From Thermomucor indicae-seudaticae (Eukaryota > Mucoromycota > Mucoromycetes > Mucorales > Lichtheimiaceae), in NCBI GenBank assembly GCA_000787465.1, contig JSYX01000125.1, positions 1 through 64,000 on the forward strand: a stretch of DNA of 64,000 bases. The letters run 5' to 3'. This document shows, piece by piece, positions 22,231 through 33,132 of the stretch. The notes under the pieces are model-generated. The model was not told where the DNA came from. It ran no database searches and saw only the letters and a list, made by a program, of their open reading frames with translations. The position numbers and the translations under genes are program-made. The first letter of the stretch is position 1, and every line of letters starts with the position of its first letter.

Positions 22231-23884
22231 ATGAGCTGGAAGGTGGGAAGCTGGCGATGGTCATTACGAACGTTTGTAGTCCAAAAAGCTCATTTCAACC
22301 TGCTCTGTGCACCTGTGTTCTGTACCAGGGTTTGCAAAAAGCAGTGAGCCGTTTGCCGCACCAAATTTTGTCCAAGAAGTCGGAAGGTGATTTCGCTTGC
22401 TAGTTATCCCCGAACGAATAAAGAAAATTGATCTTTTCGTCGATACAGTGACAAGGGACCAAGACTTTATAGCTTTAGAAAAACGTTTCAATGAAGCCTT
22501 CAAGATTGCTGAGAAGCTGGAAAAAGACAGCGAGGCGTTCCGAGACAGTGTAGCCGGTATGGCCTCTATGGATTGTATCACCATTGTGTTGTACGTGGGG
22601 ATTTCACTGACTAAGAGCAACATAAAGCACTGTTGACGCACCAAGCAACAATGGCATCTTTTTTGACAGTCATCTATGATACACATTTGGGACAGCAAAC
22701 CAGTGAACACGGGGTTCAGCGTCGCTTCCAACAGACACCTGCTGCAGCTATGCAAGCAGCGAATGATGCCGAAGCAGCAATGGCATATTGTCGGGAAGAA
22801 GTGTTGCCAGAATTGGTAGGCTTCCAAATAGAAGAAACAAGAAGTGGTACACAGCACGAATGAAATTTGATAGGATGCTATAGATCGAGACGTCATCCGG
22901 CCCACCATCGAACTGCGAGAAGTCATGAAGGTTATCCAAAAGACCATTACAAAACGTAACCACAAGATGATCGATTTTGACCGCCATCGGTCAACTTTGA
23001 ATAAGCTTAAGGCAAAGGAACAGCGATCTTTTAGCGAAGAAAAGCAGATATTCAAGGTAAAGACAAAGAACAATGACGCAATCGAGAAACAATGGCGAAC
23101 GAGTTATGCGCACACGCAACAATAGGTCGAGCAGCAGCTAGAAACTGCCACTCAAGACTACGAATACCTGAACGATATGCTCAAGCAAGAACTTCCCCGG
23201 TTTTTCCACCTGCGGGCTCAATTCATTGAACCTGTCTTTGAACGCTTCTATTTCCTGCAATGCAAAATTTATGGAATGATTTATGCTCGCTGTTACGAAC
23301 TGATTCATGCCAACGAAGCACATTTTGTCACACACGCCATGTCCCTTGAAGATGGTTACAACTGGCGTATCTCTCAACGAGACGTGCGGTCCGAAATGGA
23401 GAATCTGGACCTGCTGAAGTCAGGTGGCAAAGCATGGCTAGCGGCTTCCGGTGGGCAAAACAATTCTAAGCTTTCGTTGAAGGAACGGGCTGCTTTGCGG
23501 CAGCAACAACAACAACAACAACAACAAGAGAATGGAAGTGGTAGCATGGGATCACCACCACCTCCCTATGGTTCACCTGCTGGGGTCACTCTTGAGTCGT
23601 CACCAGTCCAATACGGGAAGAGTGATTACAACGGTGCTCATCAGCGCTCTGCCTCACGATCCGGTCCTGCCCCGCCGCCACCTCCACCCATCGCCAACAA
23701 GTCCAACGTCCAATATGTCGTGGCGCTTTATGATTACGAAGCGCAGGCAGAAGGAGATTTAAGCTTTAAAAAAGACGATAAGATTGAAGTCATTGAAAGG
23801 ACGGCAGACCAAAATGACTGGTGGACTGGTCGTTTGCGAGGTGTCACTGGCGTTTTTCCAGGTAATCTGTTGCTACGAGGATGA
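22231..23884 (+). CDS. RVS167: BAR-SH3 endocytic protein, amphiphysin/Rvs167 family
   Basis: Rvs167 proteins bind curved membrane through a BAR dimer and link to actin patches during endocytic scission. Exon 1 is only four codons (MSWK, ATG 22231) and splices to GLQKAVSRLPHQILSKK, the family's amphipathic start. BAR segments follow in several exons: DFIALEKRFNEAFKIAEKLE, VIYDTHLGQQTSEHGVQRRF, LREVMKVIQKTITKRNHKMI, then ELPRFFHLRAQFIEPVFERF. A Gln run (about nine residues) and Pro-rich linker at 23500-23700 precede the SH3 domain: ALYDYEAQAEGDLSF, WWTGRLRGVTGVFPGNLL. The stop is at 23884. The C-terminal SH3 could dock on PxxP ligands such as those in the SMP-domain protein upstream, which is inference. 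Product is roughly 450 residues with five or six introns. Confidence 0.93.
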
Positions 23885-24357
23885 CAAGTGGCCTCTTTTA
23901 TTAAACTATTCGTCATAGGCAATTACGTAGCAGAGCTGTAGCCTTGATTATACTATTTACCTTGTACAGTCTCATGTTGATTTGTATGATATCTACAAAG
24001 TAATCTGTCCATACACATGTGTACCCTGCACGGTACGCGACAAATTTTCTGGTTAGAGAAGCAGGTTTTAACTATCATGGTGATACTGCATCGCGCGATG
24101 GCTTAGCATGTCAAGAGGTATAATATCCATTGTAATGGCTTGAAAGCAGTAGCTGGATCACATGAAGCCATCCAATCCGTGCGAATTGAGAAGGTTGTAT
24201 CATGTGGCAACACCTAACGCCTAACTTACATTTGTTTGCACTTCGTTTTATTATCAAGCTAAAGAAACTACAGAGAAAACATTACACAGAAAAGGAAACA
24301 AGAAGGGGAAAAACGCATTTACAAGAAGTGAGAAAAGAAAGAGAGACAGACAGGAGT
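23885..24357. other. Convergent 3' spacer
   Basis: Spacer between the convergent ends of RVS167 (+) and the PAK-like kinase (-). It presumably holds both 3' UTRs; nothing else is seen. Confidence 0.5.
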
Positions 24358-26047
24358 TCAAAGGTATTGGTCGGTTGTAAGAGTGTAATGCACGAAGCGT
24401 GCCATATAGGCTGCGTCACAACAGCTTAGCAATTTCTGATCAATGTGATACTGGATTTCACGAAGAACATCTTTAGCTGGAGGACGGGTGAACCAATGAG
24501 GGTCAAGCAACCAAGCGACCAGTCCACGCATGTACATTGAGGGATAGCTGTAGACAAAGGTCGGGCTGGGCTCACTGAGGATGGTTGCAAAGAGATACGC
24601 GTCGTCAGGAAGTGGATGATGAGGGGGCACCCGATCCATCATTTCAATTATTGCGATTCCCAAGGACCACATATCGATCTTTTCGTTGTATGGCTCTTCA
24701 CGAATCACTTCGGGTGCCATCCATTTACATGTTCCCAGGCGCTGAAAGTTGACTCGATTTGTGCGTGTGGATAAACCAAAGTCAGCTAGAAAAATAGTCA
24801 GCAAGAATGAAGGGACATGTTCACTTCTGCTGTTGCCTTACCGAGTTTAATTTGACCATCCCAACCGATCAGCAGGTTTTCACACTTGATATCACGGTGA
24901 ATGTACCCTTTGCTGTGCAAGTGAACAAGTGCTTTCAGCACCTCGCATGTAATGTAGATCGTGCATTCTTCGGGCAAGCCGCGCTGGCAGAGGACAGCAA
25001 AGACCGAACATCGCATCAGATCCATAGTTATCCAGATATCGGAACGCCACAGGGTCACCTCGCGAAGTCGGACCAGGTTGGGATGGTCCATTGCCATGAT
25101 ACGGAGCTCTCTGACGACCGCTGTGCGATACGCTGGGTCCGGGTAGAGATGACATCGTTTAACGGCAACCACGACGTCCTTCTTGTAACGGTGCACGGCG
25201 CCAACGACAGGACCATTGACACTAGAAAGAAATAATATTGTGTGACATGGGACATGCATGATTATCTCGATGTTTCCTTTTGCATTATTTTGATCTCACC
25301 CTGCGCCAAGTTCCGTGAATCCTTCGTACTTGTTGTATGGGTCGAGTGTTGATACAGTGGTGCCGGGCAACGCTTTACGCAGTTTACGCTCAAATTTGTT
25401 CGCCGACCGAACCAAGGGAGGCAACTGCGGGATATCCGGACAGATACCGGCTGGTTTCCAAGGCCTCTTCGAGATGTTTTTTTGGGGATCGGAGGCTCTG
25501 AGGCTGCACGTCTGACCACTTGGAGCAGGCTCGTACTTTAAGAAACAGTCGTTCCCAAAGATGTTTGGAATCTCAGCGCGTCCGGGTGAACGCCACTTCT
25601 TCTGGTTTACCAAATGAATAAGAAGGAACGCGTCTGAGAGAAAGATTAAGCGCTTTACCTTGACTGGCTGCGAGGCTGTAGAGGTGACGGATGCTCGGCG
25701 CAGGCATCCGGTAGAACGACGTTTCATCCCCATGTTTATCATCAAATGACTATTGCCGAGTTTGCGTGCGGCCAACTGCTGACGACGGCTATCAGCTGTG
25801 GTCGACGACCTGGTTTCGCGAAGATTGCTCAGAGAGCTGCGCTTTGTTCCCGTCAAGCCACGCTATAAGTCATCATCCGTCAAAATTGGCCGTCAAATGG
25901 GGAAAAAGGGGTATTTCTTACTTTGGGTGTGTGCGGTAACAGTGATGCTCGTCCACTTGTCGTTGTTGTCGTAGAAATTACGCGGTTGTTACCGGTACCT
26001 TTTGGTGTGTCGAGCTGGTGTTGTTGATGTCTGTAGTGGCGTAGCAT
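24358..26047 (-). CDS. STE20/PAK-like protein kinase without visible CRIB motif
   Basis: Serine/threonine kinase. ATG at 26047 gives a basic Ser/Thr-rich N-terminus of about 200 residues. The catalytic domain starts at ELGAG, which splices (GTGAGA donor) to VNGPVVGAVHRYKKDV to form a complete Gly loop. It continues with VVVAVKRC (catalytic Lys), GYIHRDIKCENLL, ADFGLSTRT, LGTCKWMAPEVIREEPYNE and IDMWSLGIAIIEM, and ends near 24358 with LTTDQYL. The GT-x-x-W-MAPE activation segment and HRDIK.EN loop fit the STE20/PAK group. PAKs usually carry an N-terminal Cdc42/Rac-binding CRIB (ISxPxxF...H); I could not find one in any exon. A diverged or missed exon is the alternative. It lies convergent to RVS167. 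Confidence 0.82.
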
Positions 26048-28150
26048 CTCGAAGATGTATAAAGGCCTTGAAAGCCGAGCCGTTACCTGTCCGGAAGGTG
26101 GAAAGGGGAGAAAAAAACAAGACGGAACGGAACAAAGAGAGAAAGAGGAGCAGAAAAAGAAGGTGGGGTATTTATGCAAGGACCGCTCCTTTCACGTCCA
26201 ATCGATCTCTTCGCGCTCGTTTGGTTAAAGTTCTTATCATGTCTATGGCTTATGACGATCAACAAAGTTTGTCACTAGAGGAAAGGGTATGCCTAGGTGG
26301 CGTAAAGATCTCACTTGGACCCCTCCGCTTATTTAAAAATTTTCGCGTCTCATATAGACAAATTACAGTTTATGCTCATATGCCCAATCTGTGCATCGCT
26401 CTGTACTCTCGTTTCGTTTGTTTACATGCATGGCTGCTTGTGGATATTGGTCACTTTATTGCAAATCACAAGCTAGTGCTCCACAACCCATAGAATCCAG
26501 CTCATGGCGGGCATCTTCTCAGTGTAAATTCTTTGCTAGGGCTCCTTTTAAAACATCACGGCCGAATAAGGTTAAAAAGAGTGATGTTACTGAAACAGTG
26601 CGAGCGTAATTGACTATCCCGTGGTGTTGGCTTATCCTTCGCCACATATGCTGCTTTTTTCCTTCATGGGGCTGTGTGAAGAGCCAGCTGAAGGTAGGCG
26701 TGGCTATTCGCGCATAGAAATTGGCTTTGCTCTTAAACGAAGAATCATCCGCTCTTCGCCGTATGTCATTATTCAAATGCCTCGATGAACACTGCATATT
26801 AGGAACAATAGTAGTAATACTACACAGCCTGCAAACAAACGTGCAATATGCGCATAGAACTAAGGAGAAAAGCTTCGGAGAAGGGAGATGCCCAGAAGAT
26901 TGGGAAACGCCCAAACCATGAAACTTTATTCTAATCCATCTAAACGAAGTAGTCAATAACTCCTCTCTTATGATCTCCTTGCAAAGTGTAATATAACGAA
27001 TCGGTACTTAACTTTAAACACTTCGGGCTCTCGAGCATTTACTGAAAGATCTTTCTGAGAAGACCATGCATGAGACGGACAAAACCTTCTCGGGCGTGTT
27101 ACACGAATATGACTACATGATACCTTGGACTTGCCTTATCCTTGTGCATTGACGCATCAGAGCCGCCCGTGATACAAGGAACCTGTCAATGGAACAACGT
27201 CCGCTGTATAATGTTGCTTGATGTCGATAAATCTGGACTTTGCTTCGTTAACTTTGTCGTAATATGACGTTCGCTACGCGATCCTCAAGTTCCACAGAAA
27301 AACTAGCTTACTGAGTTTCATAGTTGTCCTAGGTCAAGTGAGGCCCACGTATCATTTGCACTCTGATACCAAGGTACCTATTGCAATATTGATCCTGAAA
27401 AGGCACTTTCACCCATATATCTGTGCCATGTCATTTCCATCGATCCGCAAGCCTTATCAACCTACTCCCTGGGAGTATTTCATGCGCACTGACGGGTCTA
27501 TGTCTGTTCCCGCTCAACGAACGACCGATAAATGACAGGAAAAGAGCAATCTCGTACTTTATTGCAAATGGACAAAAAATATGATGGTTTACCCGTAATT
27601 CTATTAAATGAATGTAAGGACATGGTCATTGGAAACCTTTATGATTCCTTTCAAATAAGCTTGCTGTTGGTGCCACTTGCTGCATATAAGTTCACGCACC
27701 TCGCTAGTTGATAAACTTGTGCTGTTACCTCAATCACTGGCGCTTTTAAAGACGCTTTGATGAATTTTTTCTGCTCTTTGGGATAGCATCATACGTCTTC
27801 CGGTCTCGACCCTGTAGATCCAGGAGAAAATGTGCTCAAAGTCCTGTACACGAAACCCGAGTAACGGAAATTTCGGTGTTGAACAAGCTTTACGATGCCA
27901 GCTCGTACAAACCCTGAAACTGCTGGTCCCTCCTTGAAACAGGGCTTTGTGCCTGTATACCTTCGGGCGTTCGATCTACACAGGATGGACATATCGCATA
28001 TAATCCAGCCAGTAAGGTCCAACGAGGCCTTGGATACTGCGCCTTTGCATAGAGACTGAATACAGTTAGCCGGCAGAAAATTCATGCGACTTGCAACTCG
28101 TACAGAGTTAAATATTTGTTACGTTCAGAGTCAGCAGAACAGTGCAGAGA
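26048..28150. other. Spacer with minor open stretches
   Basis: Upstream flank of the kinase. A + strand ATG at 26239 opens MSMAYDDQQSLSLEER followed by a GTATGC donor, which could be a small first exon, but I could not join it convincingly to later frames (26480-26609 reads FARAPFKTSRPNKVKK). A minus-strand stretch at 26519-26956 has no motif. No gene is supported at useful confidence. Confidence 0.35.
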
Positions 28151-28154
28151 TTTA

Positions 28155-28340
28155 CTCAGTACACGAGCCAGCAAGTTTTGTAGGCAGCACGGAATCGATG
28201 CACTGGTGACACAATGGACTGCAAGTAGGACAGCCGTGCAAGCTCTTCGTGTCGTTCATTGATCTTTGCTCCAAGAACACTTTCTACCGTTTCTAGCGAA
28301 TGTGCAGTCCTATCTAAGAGGTTTAGAGTATCATCACAGT
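28155..28340 (-). CDS. Possible coding exon of an unidentified small protein
   Basis: On the minus strand an open frame with charged, heptad-like spacing reads DDTLNLLDRTAHSLETVES, then VLGAKINERHEELARLSYLQ and VSPVHRFRAAYKT, after a possible TAG acceptor near 28343. Upstream on the same strand a second open piece reads RRQLADETAAITLLLS. The residue composition looks like real helical protein, not random translation. No start codon or downstream exon can be fixed, and I do not recognise the family. Confidence 0.35.
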
Positions 28341-28855
28341 GCTAGTAGCCTTTCAATTTGCCCTGTGTATTGACGTTGAAACACCAGAGGCATGAAACAA
28401 CTGACTAAAGACAAGAGTAGGGTAATAGCTGCTGTTTCATCAGCAAGTTGACGACGGTTTGGTCAATTGTATAAGAAAAACATCCTCCGTGCCAAGTTAG
28501 TGCCATTGAAGTTTCAATCAGTGTTTTGCGTCAGATCTCTTTAACGTTTCCTCTCTTTCGCGCAAATGAATTGACTGCTCCTGCGTGGCACAACTTTGGC
28601 AAGTAGGACGAGTAGTACGAAGATGTTATGTAATGGAAAGAGGAAGGGAATAACGATAGATTTTGCGTGTAGGCATAAAGGCCAATGCCAGTTCTCTTTC
28701 GTTCAAGATTTCCTATTATAGGATGATGTTTTCTTTATGTGGTTTCTCGGATGCATCCTCTTCCGGGGCAAAAATGTGAGAGGCATCAGATGTATTAAAA
28801 GGAAAACAACCTGATCCCCTTTTCTCTGTTTTTTCCTTTTTTGACAGCTTCTGCT

Positions 28856-30426
28856 ATGAAGAGCTCCAGAGATCCCCCTTCAAAAACTTTAGAAGCAACA
28901 GACGGGAATAGCGAAGGGGATAATGGCAGCACAAAGCGGATACACAAGAATCCTTTTTCGTTCCTGCTCTTCAAGAGCAAGCATCATTTATTTCACGGCA
29001 ACAGTGGCTATCGTTCTGTTCCTGCCAAGAAAGGTAGAGATGTGCACTCACACGATTCGTCCAATAGTTAGTAGCATGGAAAGTTGAACGAGAATTCTGC
29101 AGGCACAAGAAGCAGCAGCAGCAACGGCAGCAGCGCAAATGGTGTTCGAGGAATCTTTGGCTCTCCTTTAGAGTACGCTATGCAATGTGGATCAATAACT
29201 CCTTGCGGATCCTCTATACCTGACCTAATTCATCGTTGCTCCATGGAAATTGTCAAAAGAGGCATAGTGGATGGAGGTGTATGCAACAGAACAATGGAAG
29301 GCTAAGAGAGACGGCCAATTTTTTAGGTCTGGCTGTTGAAGGCATTTTTCGGCTTTCCAGCGCTGCTTCCGAAGTCGATCAGTTGTATCGCGAATTTGAT
29401 AAACCACCAACGTATGGCAAATACCTCGATCTTTCAACGTACGATATCCACGCCATTGCCGGAGTAATGAAGAAGTACTTGAGATGCCTTCCTGAAGCAG
29501 TAATTCCCAACACTTACCATCACTTATTCCTTCAAGCCGCCGGTACAACATCCATACATTGCAAACAGAGATACTGTTCTGACAGGGCTGTATTGGTTAT
29601 AGATGATCTCGACGATCAAGGCTCGCCCTCCCCACTCATCGAAACGCTTGCTTCCCTCGTAACTCAACTTCCTCGAGCTCATCGTCACCTGCTTCATTAC
29701 ATCATTCAACTCGCATCCCACGTTCAACGTTATTCTCACGTTAACATGATGAATCCCGAAGCCCTCGCTGTCGTACTCGCGCCTGTATGCACTGGTTTTG
29801 ACCAGACCTTGAGAGACATGCGTATCATGACCCTTCAGACGCGCCACGGTTCGCCATTGACTTCCAAGAACCCAGCATCGACTATCGATCGCCTTGTTCA
29901 ACTCAACGCGAAATGGACGTACATCTGGACGCACCTCATTGAAAACCGCGAATACTTGCTCAAGACTTGGGATGCGGGGTCATTTGATCCGTTACAGCTG
30001 AACCATTACTGGCATCCTTCTAGCAAGCCGTGCATTGCTCAGCAATCAACGCCTTCAACAACTTCCTCTGGGTCTACTAATAGCGCGTCGCCTGTGCCGC
30101 CGTACCAGATTCTAATTTCACAATTTCAAGCAGAACCAGAGACGGTTCAGGTTGCTCCTCCCGCCCGGGTGACCCAGGAATCTTCTGAATCTGGAAATGA
30201 CTCATCCAACTACCCGAAAACAAGCAAACATCACCAACGTTACGCGGTCGTCGTCATGCGACGTCGACAACAACAGAATTGGATCCCTTCCATCGATCGA
30301 GTTTCCAAGGATGATTTGGATGACACGCTACCACACCGTCGAGAAGATACGTCCAGAGAAGCATCCTCCTCTTCTTTACTGCGTCGCCACAAATCTATGG
30401 TTAATCTAAAGAAGTCTGTCCTATGA
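28856..30426 (+). CDS. RhoGAP-domain protein
   Basis: It stimulates GTP hydrolysis on Rho-family GTPases. ATG 28856 (MKSSRDPPSKTLEATDGN) starts a basic, Ser-rich N-terminus with an intron near 29030. The GAP domain begins at GIFGSPLEYAMQCG and SSIPDLIHRC. A 50-nt intron from a GTGTAT donor (near 29279) joins KRGIVDGG to LAVEGIFRLSSAASEVDQLY, which contains the catalytic arginine finger in GIFRLS. Further conserved parts are AIAGVMKKYLRCLPEAVIP, then after another intron LVTQLPRAHRHLLHYII and MNPEALAVVLAPV with the conserved Asn. The C-terminal 150 residues are Ser/Pro/Gln-rich and end VNLKKSVL at 30426. The next gene on the strand starts about 210 bp later. Confidence 0.9.
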
Positions 30427-30639
30427 AAATCCCTCGCCCTTCCGTTTTCCTTTTTCTTTATGTGTCATTTTAGTATCTGTAATATATAGTATCTTTTTCG
30501 TTTCTTTTTATGGAACCCGGGTTAAAAATCCGTGTATGCTAATAAAGAGCGCTGCGCCTATGGAAACCATGTTTCTTCTTTTTCTCTCAGTCTAAAAAAT
30601 TTCATCTTGCTTTTGCTTTCTCTTCGTCAAGGATCGGCA

Positions 30640-32950
30640 ATGGTATCCGAGTTACTAGATGTGTTTATCTGTGGTGCAGGCCCAGTCGGTCTCTTTTTTG
30701 CATACCAAGTAGGGAGAACTAATGATTGATCCAGCCGAAAAATTCAGGAAACGCTAACCTGATCTAAGCAATAGATGGCACGCATGGGCCACTCGTTTTA
30801 TCTGTGCGATAAAAAGTCCGGAGCGACAGATCAGAGTCGAGCTGTTCTCATGACGGCCCGCACGGTCGAGATCCTTGCCAGGCTCCGGATCGCGCATCAT
30901 TTCCTCAAGGAAGCTATCATTTGTCAAGGCACGCAAGCCTACGCAGATGGTGACAAAGTAGGTATCATTGATCATACCAAATGAACGCGTGTTAGGATTA
31001 ACGTTCGTTTCAGGTCGGGACTTTGAATACTTCGGGCGACACGCCTTTTGCACAATTCACATGCATATCTCAGGACAAGACAGAATCAGTGTTTATCCGT
31101 CTGCTGACACAACAAGAATCGCAAAAAGATCCACTGGAAAACAGAGTTAATTGATTACACGCAAAAAGAAGACCACGTCGAGGCCCAAGTCCGTGGACCG
31201 GACGGCTAAATCGAGGTGATCAGGGCACGCTATATTATCGGTGCTGACGGAACGCACTCTGTCGTGCGAAAGAATGGAGAAAACTGGAACTTTGATGGGC
31301 ACGCGGTAGCCACTCAGTTTGCTCTCGCGGATGTTGTGTTATCAGGCAAGGATGTCGATCAGCTAATGAATCAACGCGTCAACTGCTTTACCACACCTAA
31401 AGGTAATGCAAAAGACATGAAGCAGATTTTCGTTTAACAGTGTATCTAAATGCTAAGAGGAAGGCACGTTGGGTGTGATCCCTCTTGGTTACTATGGCGA
31501 AAATGATGCCTACTATCACAGGATCTTTTGCAACCTCGGCCCTTACGAAGAAGCCAAAGAGGAGCACTATCGAGAATCTCCAACTCATGGCGTTGTCAAG
31601 AATGACAGGCACGAGACCGAGTCATTGTCTATGGAAGAATTCCAGGCCATCATGAATGAACGCATGAAGCCGTTGCAGGTGACAGCTAGCAATCCCAAAT
31701 GGGCTGCACTTTTCAGGATCAATGAACGAAAGGCGAACGGATTCAGACGAGGCAGAGCGTTTGTCATGGGAGGTAAAGCTCTAAATGCTAGAGCATCATT
31801 CGTGACATTGACTGAACAAGTACAGATGCCGCTCATTGCCATTCTGTGGTGGGTGGACAGGGCCTCAACCTTGGACTCCAAGATGGTAAATATTTAGGAT
31901 GTCAAAACTTACAAACTTGAGATAGTCATATAAGGGGAAATGTTGTACAGCTGAAAATCTCGCATGGAAGCTGTCGCTTGTCTTGAAGAACATGTCGTCT
32001 GATTCTGAAAAATTACTCGACTCCTATTCTGCAGAGGTATGGCTATGCACTTACGGGTGTGTCAGGGACGTACATGACTCAATCGATCCGGCTAGCGAGA
32101 ACCAGTAGCCGAAGAGACTTTCCGAACAACCGGATCAGCAACACGACAGGAGCTTACCAATAATTTTATCTATTGCAAGTATTGCTTTATGCCATTACAA
32201 TAAAAGGAGATGGAGGAAGTAATCTTATATCCATATAGCTTTCATACAGTATCTTTTCGTCTCGGCCATTCTTTCGATCGAACGGCTACAGGCGTTTTTC
32301 GTAGGCCAAACGTTGCAGGTACGGTGTCCATGGACTTATTCAAGACACTTACTCTAACTGTGTATACGCAGGTGAATCTCGCGCTGAAACCCGACTCGCC
32401 ACTGCTACTTCATGATCGTCCCGGCACGCGTCACCGTCTTATTGCACCAGGCAACTACATTCGCGAGACAGATCTTCTGCGGAAACGCGTCTTGACGGAT
32501 TCACTGGAACAAAAGACACTCCATCAGATCTTGGTAAGAACGTACCATACCGTTATGTGGGTTTGCACGCGCCCTGCAAAGCACAAACCGTGCCCATGGA
32601 CCAGCAACTTTTGGACCATCTTTAAGACTATGGGGTTCCCAAATAAGGCCGTACGTCCGCTTGTTATAGAATCGTCGTGGCATATCCATCAAGCGCGTCT
32701 ACCGCCCTACGTAAAACTACAATCAGATCCGTATATCGACGAGCTATTTTGGATAGAAAGCCACTGAGACAGAGCAGATTCTGTAACAAAGCGGGTCGGA
32801 CTTGATTTCTACGTGAGTCAGAGTCACCCGCCTGCTGCTTTGGTCATTATTCGACCCGACCTTTACGTGGCTTGCAGTTATTTGATCCAGTCTGTGGAAG
32901 AAATTGCGCCTGCCGTGGAATCCTTGCGCAGCTACATTAAACGAGGATGA
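30640..32950 (+). pseudogene. Decayed FAD monooxygenase, copy A (phenol-hydroxylase type)
   Basis: Upstream member of a tandem pair. Intact parts show the family: DVFICGAGPVGLFFAYQ (FAD dinucleotide fold), DQSRAVLMTART, ARYIIGADGTHSVVRK (DG motif) and AAHCHSVVGGQGLNLGLQD. The intron positions match those of copy B. Three lesions are visible. A run of five A at 31123-31127 puts the downstream frame out by one base relative to copy B. TAA at 31207-31209 stops the re-entered frame. TGA at 32765-32767 stands where copy B has a Trp codon (ESH* against EDHW). The usual Pro in CHSPLGGQG is Val here. The exons around 32040-32370 are poorly alignable to copy B. Homologous coding continues to 32950 (ESLRSYIKRG). 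Confidence 0.82.
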
Positions 32951-33132
32951 AATTCCCTTTACCTGATCTTTGTCTTTTTCCAGTTCCTGTGAGCTTAGGC
33001 AACGGCTTAATTTTTGCCGATCGGAATCGGGTAATTTTTTCAGCCGCTTTTGCATGATTTTCTCTCGCGAAATAAAAAGGCGCCTCGTTACACACTCAGA
33101 AAGATGCATCTTCTCTTTCTTTTCCCTTGATC

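Noticed and set aside
22264..23073. 269-codon minus-strand open frame
   Set aside because: It is antisense to the BAR-domain exons of RVS167 and crosses its introns; the composition is that of a shadow frame.
25255..25330. Degenerate Gly-rich loop in the PAK-like kinase
   Set aside because: Joining the exons at the GTGAGA donor gives LGAGVNGPVVGAV, a complete Gly loop, so the kinase need not be inactive.
26519..26956. 145-codon minus-strand ORF
   Set aside because: No motif, no splice-supported extension and composition typical of noncoding DNA.
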